Below, piece by piece: positions 58,459 to 64,000 of a stretch of 64,000 nt of DNA. The notes below the pieces were generated by a model. That model worked only from the letters and a program-made list of their open reading frames with translations. It had not been told where the DNA came from and made no database searches. The DNA comes from Paenibacillus alvei DSM 29 (lineage in GTDB: Bacteria; Bacillota; Bacilli; Paenibacillales; Paenibacillaceae): NCBI RefSeq assembly GCF_000293805.1, contig NZ_AMBZ01000002.1, forward strand, positions 581,001 through 645,000, written 5' to 3'. Both the position numbers and the translations under genes were made by a program. How positions within the stretch are numbered: the first letter of the stretch is position 1; each line of letters starts with the position of its first letter.

Positions 58459-58683
58459 ATGAATGACATCGAGATTCGAACGGAATTCATCACGCTTGGT
58501 CAATTTTTGAAATTGGCCAATTGTGCATCAACTGGCGGTCACGCCAAAATCATGCTTGCAGAGAATATGGTGAAGGTAAACGGTGAAGATGAAGCACGAC
58601 GCGGTCGGAAGCTGTATCCTGGCAACGTCGTCACAGTAGATGGATGCGGAGAGTTCCGTATCGTTTCATTCCAGGAGGCTTAG
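58459..58683 (+). CDS. rlbA: S4-domain RNA-binding protein RlbA (YaaA)
   Basis: A 74-residue protein with an S4 domain: FITLGQFLKLANCASTGGHAKIMLAENMVKVNGE, and RRGRKLYPGNVV. Position between dnaN and recF matches yaaA/rlbA in Bacillus, a ribosome-associated S4 protein. AAGGAGG precedes the start; its stop is 4 bp before recF. Confidence 0.95.
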   Translation: MNDIEIRTEFITLGQFLKLANCASTGGHAKIMLAENMVKVNGEDEARRGRKLYPGNVVTVDGCGEFRIVSFQEA

Positions 58684-58686
58684 CGG

Positions 58687-59799
58687 GTGTTCGTCAAATC
58701 GATCGCCCTGCAAAATTATCGCAATTATGGTGCGCTCGAATTGAGTACTGACAATCGGGTCAATATTTTTGTTGGCAATAATGCGCAGGGGAAAACCAAT
58801 TTGCTTGAATCCATATTTGTGCTTGCCTTAACGAAATCGCATCGTACACCGCGCGATAAAGAGCTTATCGGATGGGAAGGTGAGCATGCACATCTGAAAG
58901 CTGCTGTGGAACGCAAATACGGAACGGTACAGCTTGAGCTTACCATTTCTCGACAAGGGAAAAAGGCCAAGCTTAACGGTCTGGAGCAGCGTAAGCTGAG
59001 CGGCTTCATTGGTGCGCTTAATGTCGTCATGTTCGCTCCTGAAGACTTGGAGATCGTAAAGGGTTCGCCAGGCATACGCAGAAGATTTCTCGACATGGAG
59101 ATTGGTCAGGTACAGCCGAGCTATTTATATCATTTGCAGCAATATCAAAAAGTTCTCATTCAGCGCAACAACCTGCTTAAGCAAATGTGGAGCAGCCCAA
59201 GCGGGCAGGCGAATACGATGCTTGATATCTTTAATGAGCAGCTTGTCATGAATGGTGTTAAAGTTGTAAAGAAAAGGAAACAATATTTAAAGAAACTCCA
59301 ATCATGGGCGGAGCAAATTCATGCCGGGATCTCGAATGGCAAGGAAGCTCTAGTCATTGAATATAGTCCTTCCTTTACGATGCCAGACGAAGATGAAGCT
59401 GTCTTATTCGAGCAATTTATGTTAAAGTTAACACAAATGAAAGACCAGGAGGTGCGGCGCGGCATGACACTTGTCGGACCGCACCGGGACGATCTTGCCT
59501 TCTACATTAACGGCAAAGAAGTGCAAACCTATGGGTCTCAAGGTCAGCAACGGACGACAGCGCTGTCGCTGAAGCTGGCCGAGATCGAACTGATGCACGA
59601 GGAAATTGGGGAGTATCCTGTCCTACTGCTCGACGATGTTCTGTCTGAGCTTGATTCGATGCGCCAGACGCAGCTGATTGAGACGTTTCAGAGCAAGGTA
59701 CAAACGTTCATTACGACGACAGGCATTGAAGGCATTAATACTGGCAAGTTGCATGATGCAAATATGTTCCACGTGGAAAATGGGCAAGTCATGCGGTAA
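58687..59799 (+). CDS. recF: DNA replication and repair protein RecF
   Basis: A 370-residue SMC-like ATPase. Start GTG 58687 has AGGAGG 8 nt upstream. Walker A FVGNNAQGKTNLLE, signature GSQGQQRTTALSLKLAE, Walker B LLLDDVLSELD. RecF loads RecA at gaps. Near its 3' end a near-parS sequence is present (59765-59780). Confidence 0.97.
   Translation: MFVKSIALQNYRNYGALELSTDNRVNIFVGNNAQGKTNLLESIFVLALTKSHRTPRDKELIGWEGEHAHLKAAVERKYGTVQLELTISRQGKKAKLNGLEQRKLSGFIGALNVVMFAPEDLEIVKGSPGIRRRFLDMEIGQVQPSYLYHLQQYQKVLIQRNNLLKQMWSSPSGQANTMLDIFNEQLVMNGVKVVKKRKQYLKKLQSWAEQIHAGISNGKEALVIEYSPSFTMPDEDEAVLFEQFMLKLTQMKDQEVRRGMTLVGPHRDDLAFYINGKEVQTYGSQGQQRTTALSLKLAEIELMHEEIGEYPVLLLDDVLSELDSMRQTQLIETFQSKVQTFITTTGIEGINTGKLHDANMFHVENGQVMR
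59765..59780. promoter_or_regulatory. parS-like sequence inside recF (one mismatch)
   Basis: TGTTCCACGTGGAAAA differs from the symmetric parS TGTTCCACGTGGAACA at one position (position 15). It lies within recF codons (NMFHVENG). ParB binding to it is uncertain; the core CCACGTGG is intact. Confidence 0.5.
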
Positions 59800-59826
59800 G
59801 AGGTTGTTCTAAGGGGAGTGAGCGCT

Positions 59827-60072
59827 ATGTATATTCACTTGGGCGGAGAAAGAGTCATTCGTTCCTCGGAACTGGTCGCCATTTTTGATGTATCGATTGA
59901 GAAATCATCCAAGCTGTCTAAGCAGTTCGTGGCGAATGCGCACAAAGTGAAGAATGTTGAGGCGATAGGCGAGGAAGAAGCAAAGTCCATCGTCGTGACG
60001 AAGGGAAAAGTATATTACTCTCCGATTTCATCTACAACATTGAAGAAGCGTGCGCATCATTTTAACGAGTAG
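59827..60072 (+). CDS. remB: Biofilm-matrix regulator RemB (YaaB)-like protein
   Basis: An 81-residue protein starting MYIHLGGERVIRSSELVAIFDV at ATG 59827 (GGGGAG 8 nt upstream; the longer GTG start at 59818 is less likely). It matches DUF370-containing YaaB/RemB, located between recF and gyrB in Bacillus. B. subtilis RemB is an activator of the extracellular matrix genes, related to RemA. Confidence 0.92.
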   Translation: MYIHLGGERVIRSSELVAIFDVSIEKSSKLSKQFVANAHKVKNVEAIGEEEAKSIVVTKGKVYYSPISSTTLKKRAHHFNE

Positions 60073-60097
60073 CGAACATTGCATACAGCCTTGTTGA

Positions 60098-62122
<2,025 letters not shown>

Positions 62123-62184
62123 TCGCATCCATTCATTCGGAGGCGTGTGTTCGATTGGAATGCACGTTGGAGCGGTTTAAGATC

Positions 62185-62218
62185 AAGCCCCAGTTCCATA
62201 TCAGGACTGGGGCTTTGA
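62185..62218. terminator. gyrB terminator
   Basis: AAGCCCCAGT (62185-62194) pairs with ACTGGGGCTT (62206-62215); loop of 11. TTT follows on the plus strand and TT on the minus. It lies between gyrB and the convergent yheC/D-like gene. Confidence 0.75.
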
Positions 62219-62237
62219 TATAGATGAGAATTTATTG

Positions 62238-62981
62238 CTACTTTAAACGTCCATATGCTTTGGCATTCCGGACAATGCGGCGATATGCAGCGGGATTGAA
62301 TGTGCGATACACATAGATAGCTGGCTTGGTATTGACTTCTAGGATCCAAGGGTGCTTATTTTTATCGAGCGCTATGTCCAGCCCAAGCTCTTTGAGGCTC
62401 TTGTGTTTTTTGCTTAGTTGTGTCCCTACGGACAAACCGATTCGTTCCAGCTCACTGCGAAGCTGCTGAATTGAGCTTGCATTCGAGTGGGGTTTCATGA
62501 GAACCCGCAGCGATTCCATTTTCCCCCCGCTGCTGACGTTCGTTACAATCTTGTGGGCGGCTGCCTTTCGTCCTAAAATCGACATAACCTCCCATTTGTT
62601 ATTCAAGTTCTTTTGTACGAACACACGGAGATCGAACTTCCTCCCTCGATGGGTCAGCATATGGATACCCTGTTGGATCAAGTATTTTCGCTTTCCGATT
62701 CGTTTTTTGATTCTGGCGGTCAGCGATTCTATATCAGTAAAGGTAGCCGTGGAGGTTCCTTCTCTCAATTCGAATGAATTATTGGCTCGCTGCGTGACAC
62801 GCATAACACCTTTCCCATGGGTACCTAGGTCAGGTTTCACATACACCATTTGATATTGGTTGAGCATCTCCTTTAACCGAAGTGCGCTATAGACGGATGT
62901 TTTAGGAATGTAGGTACGTAGTGAGGAGTCTTGCAAGATTTTCGTCTTTTTCCATTTGCTAAAAATGCGCCGACTGGACAA
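62238..62981 (-). CDS. YheC/YheD-family spore-associated ATP-grasp protein
   Basis: A 247-residue protein. Start TTG 62981 is preferred: the codon before it in frame is TGA and AGGGTG lies upstream. It shows the YheC/D pattern: YVKPDLGTHGKGVMRV (ATP-grasp), IQQGIHMLTHRGRKFDLRVFVQKN, KELGLDIALDKNKHPWILEVNTKPAI. In B. subtilis YheC and YheD are associated with the spore coat. It is a single-domain, shorter version of the family (typical members 300-450 residues). Its position between gyrB and gyrA is not that of B. subtilis. Confidence 0.85.
   Translation of the reverse strand: MSSRRIFSKWKKTKILQDSSLRTYIPKTSVYSALRLKEMLNQYQMVYVKPDLGTHGKGVMRVTQRANNSFELREGTSTATFTDIESLTARIKKRIGKRKYLIQQGIHMLTHRGRKFDLRVFVQKNLNNKWEVMSILGRKAAAHKIVTNVSSGGKMESLRVLMKPHSNASSIQQLRSELERIGLSVGTQLSKKHKSLKELGLDIALDKNKHPWILEVNTKPAIYVYRTFNPAAYRRIVRNAKAYGRLK

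Positions 62982-64000
<1,019 letters not shown>

Overview
The window is the origin of replication region of a low-to-mid GC, endospore-forming member of the Bacillota, most likely Paenibacillus or a close relative. The reasons are the rpmH-oriC-dnaA-dnaN-rlbA-recF-remB-gyrB-gyrA order, the walRK-yycHI-walJ-htrA block, soj/spo0J/noc, the spore genes yyaC and yheC/D, and a CxxH/CxxC protein. Genus assignment is inference, because no database search was possible.

Right part (about 54.7-64 kb): oriC is bipartite. A DnaA-box cluster lies between rpmH and dnaA, and an unwinding element with DnaA-trios lies between dnaA and dnaN. dnaA, dnaN, rlbA, recF, remB, gyrB and the start of gyrA run rightward. 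rpmH, rnpA, yidC, jag, mnmE, mnmG and rsmG run leftward. Almost all housekeeping genes left of oriC are on the minus strand, so they are co-oriented with the leftward fork.

Middle part: between rsmG and noc sits an insertion of accessory genes (a WYL regulator, a divergent VOC protein and a subtilase). Then come noc, soj and spo0J with two parS sites, DUF4446, yyaC, mscS-DUF951 and tRNA-Ser(CGA). Next is a tandem pair of unrecognised ~220-nt structured RNAs, then rpsF-ssb-rpsR, a protein of IAIG-type five-residue repeats, an LCP ligase, a CBS protein, and the yybS-gdpP-rplI-dnaB group. purA follows with a recognisable PurR operator, then an M23/LysM/G5 peptidase and the WalRK operon.

Left part (1-17 kb) is more accessory: htrA, CxxH/CxxC, a YxeA-like lipoprotein, an MBL hydrolase, two YhgE/Pip proteins (one behind a TetR gene) flanking an MFS transporter, an AraC remnant, a 1584-residue secreted protein joining a phosphodiester-glycosidase domain to a purple-acid-phosphatase-like domain, and the 5' part of rlmH.

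Two points matter for a user. First, five genes (a yhgE copy, yycH, dnaB, parB and a WYL regulator) each carry an apparent single-base loss in an A/T homopolymer. Because dnaB is normally essential, sequencing or assembly error is the simplest explanation. Second, the strongest candidate for something undescribed is the tandem RNA pair at 37.04-37.66 kb: it has a perfect 9-bp closing helix, an internal hairpin that changed sequence but kept pairing between copies, and a terminator on each copy.
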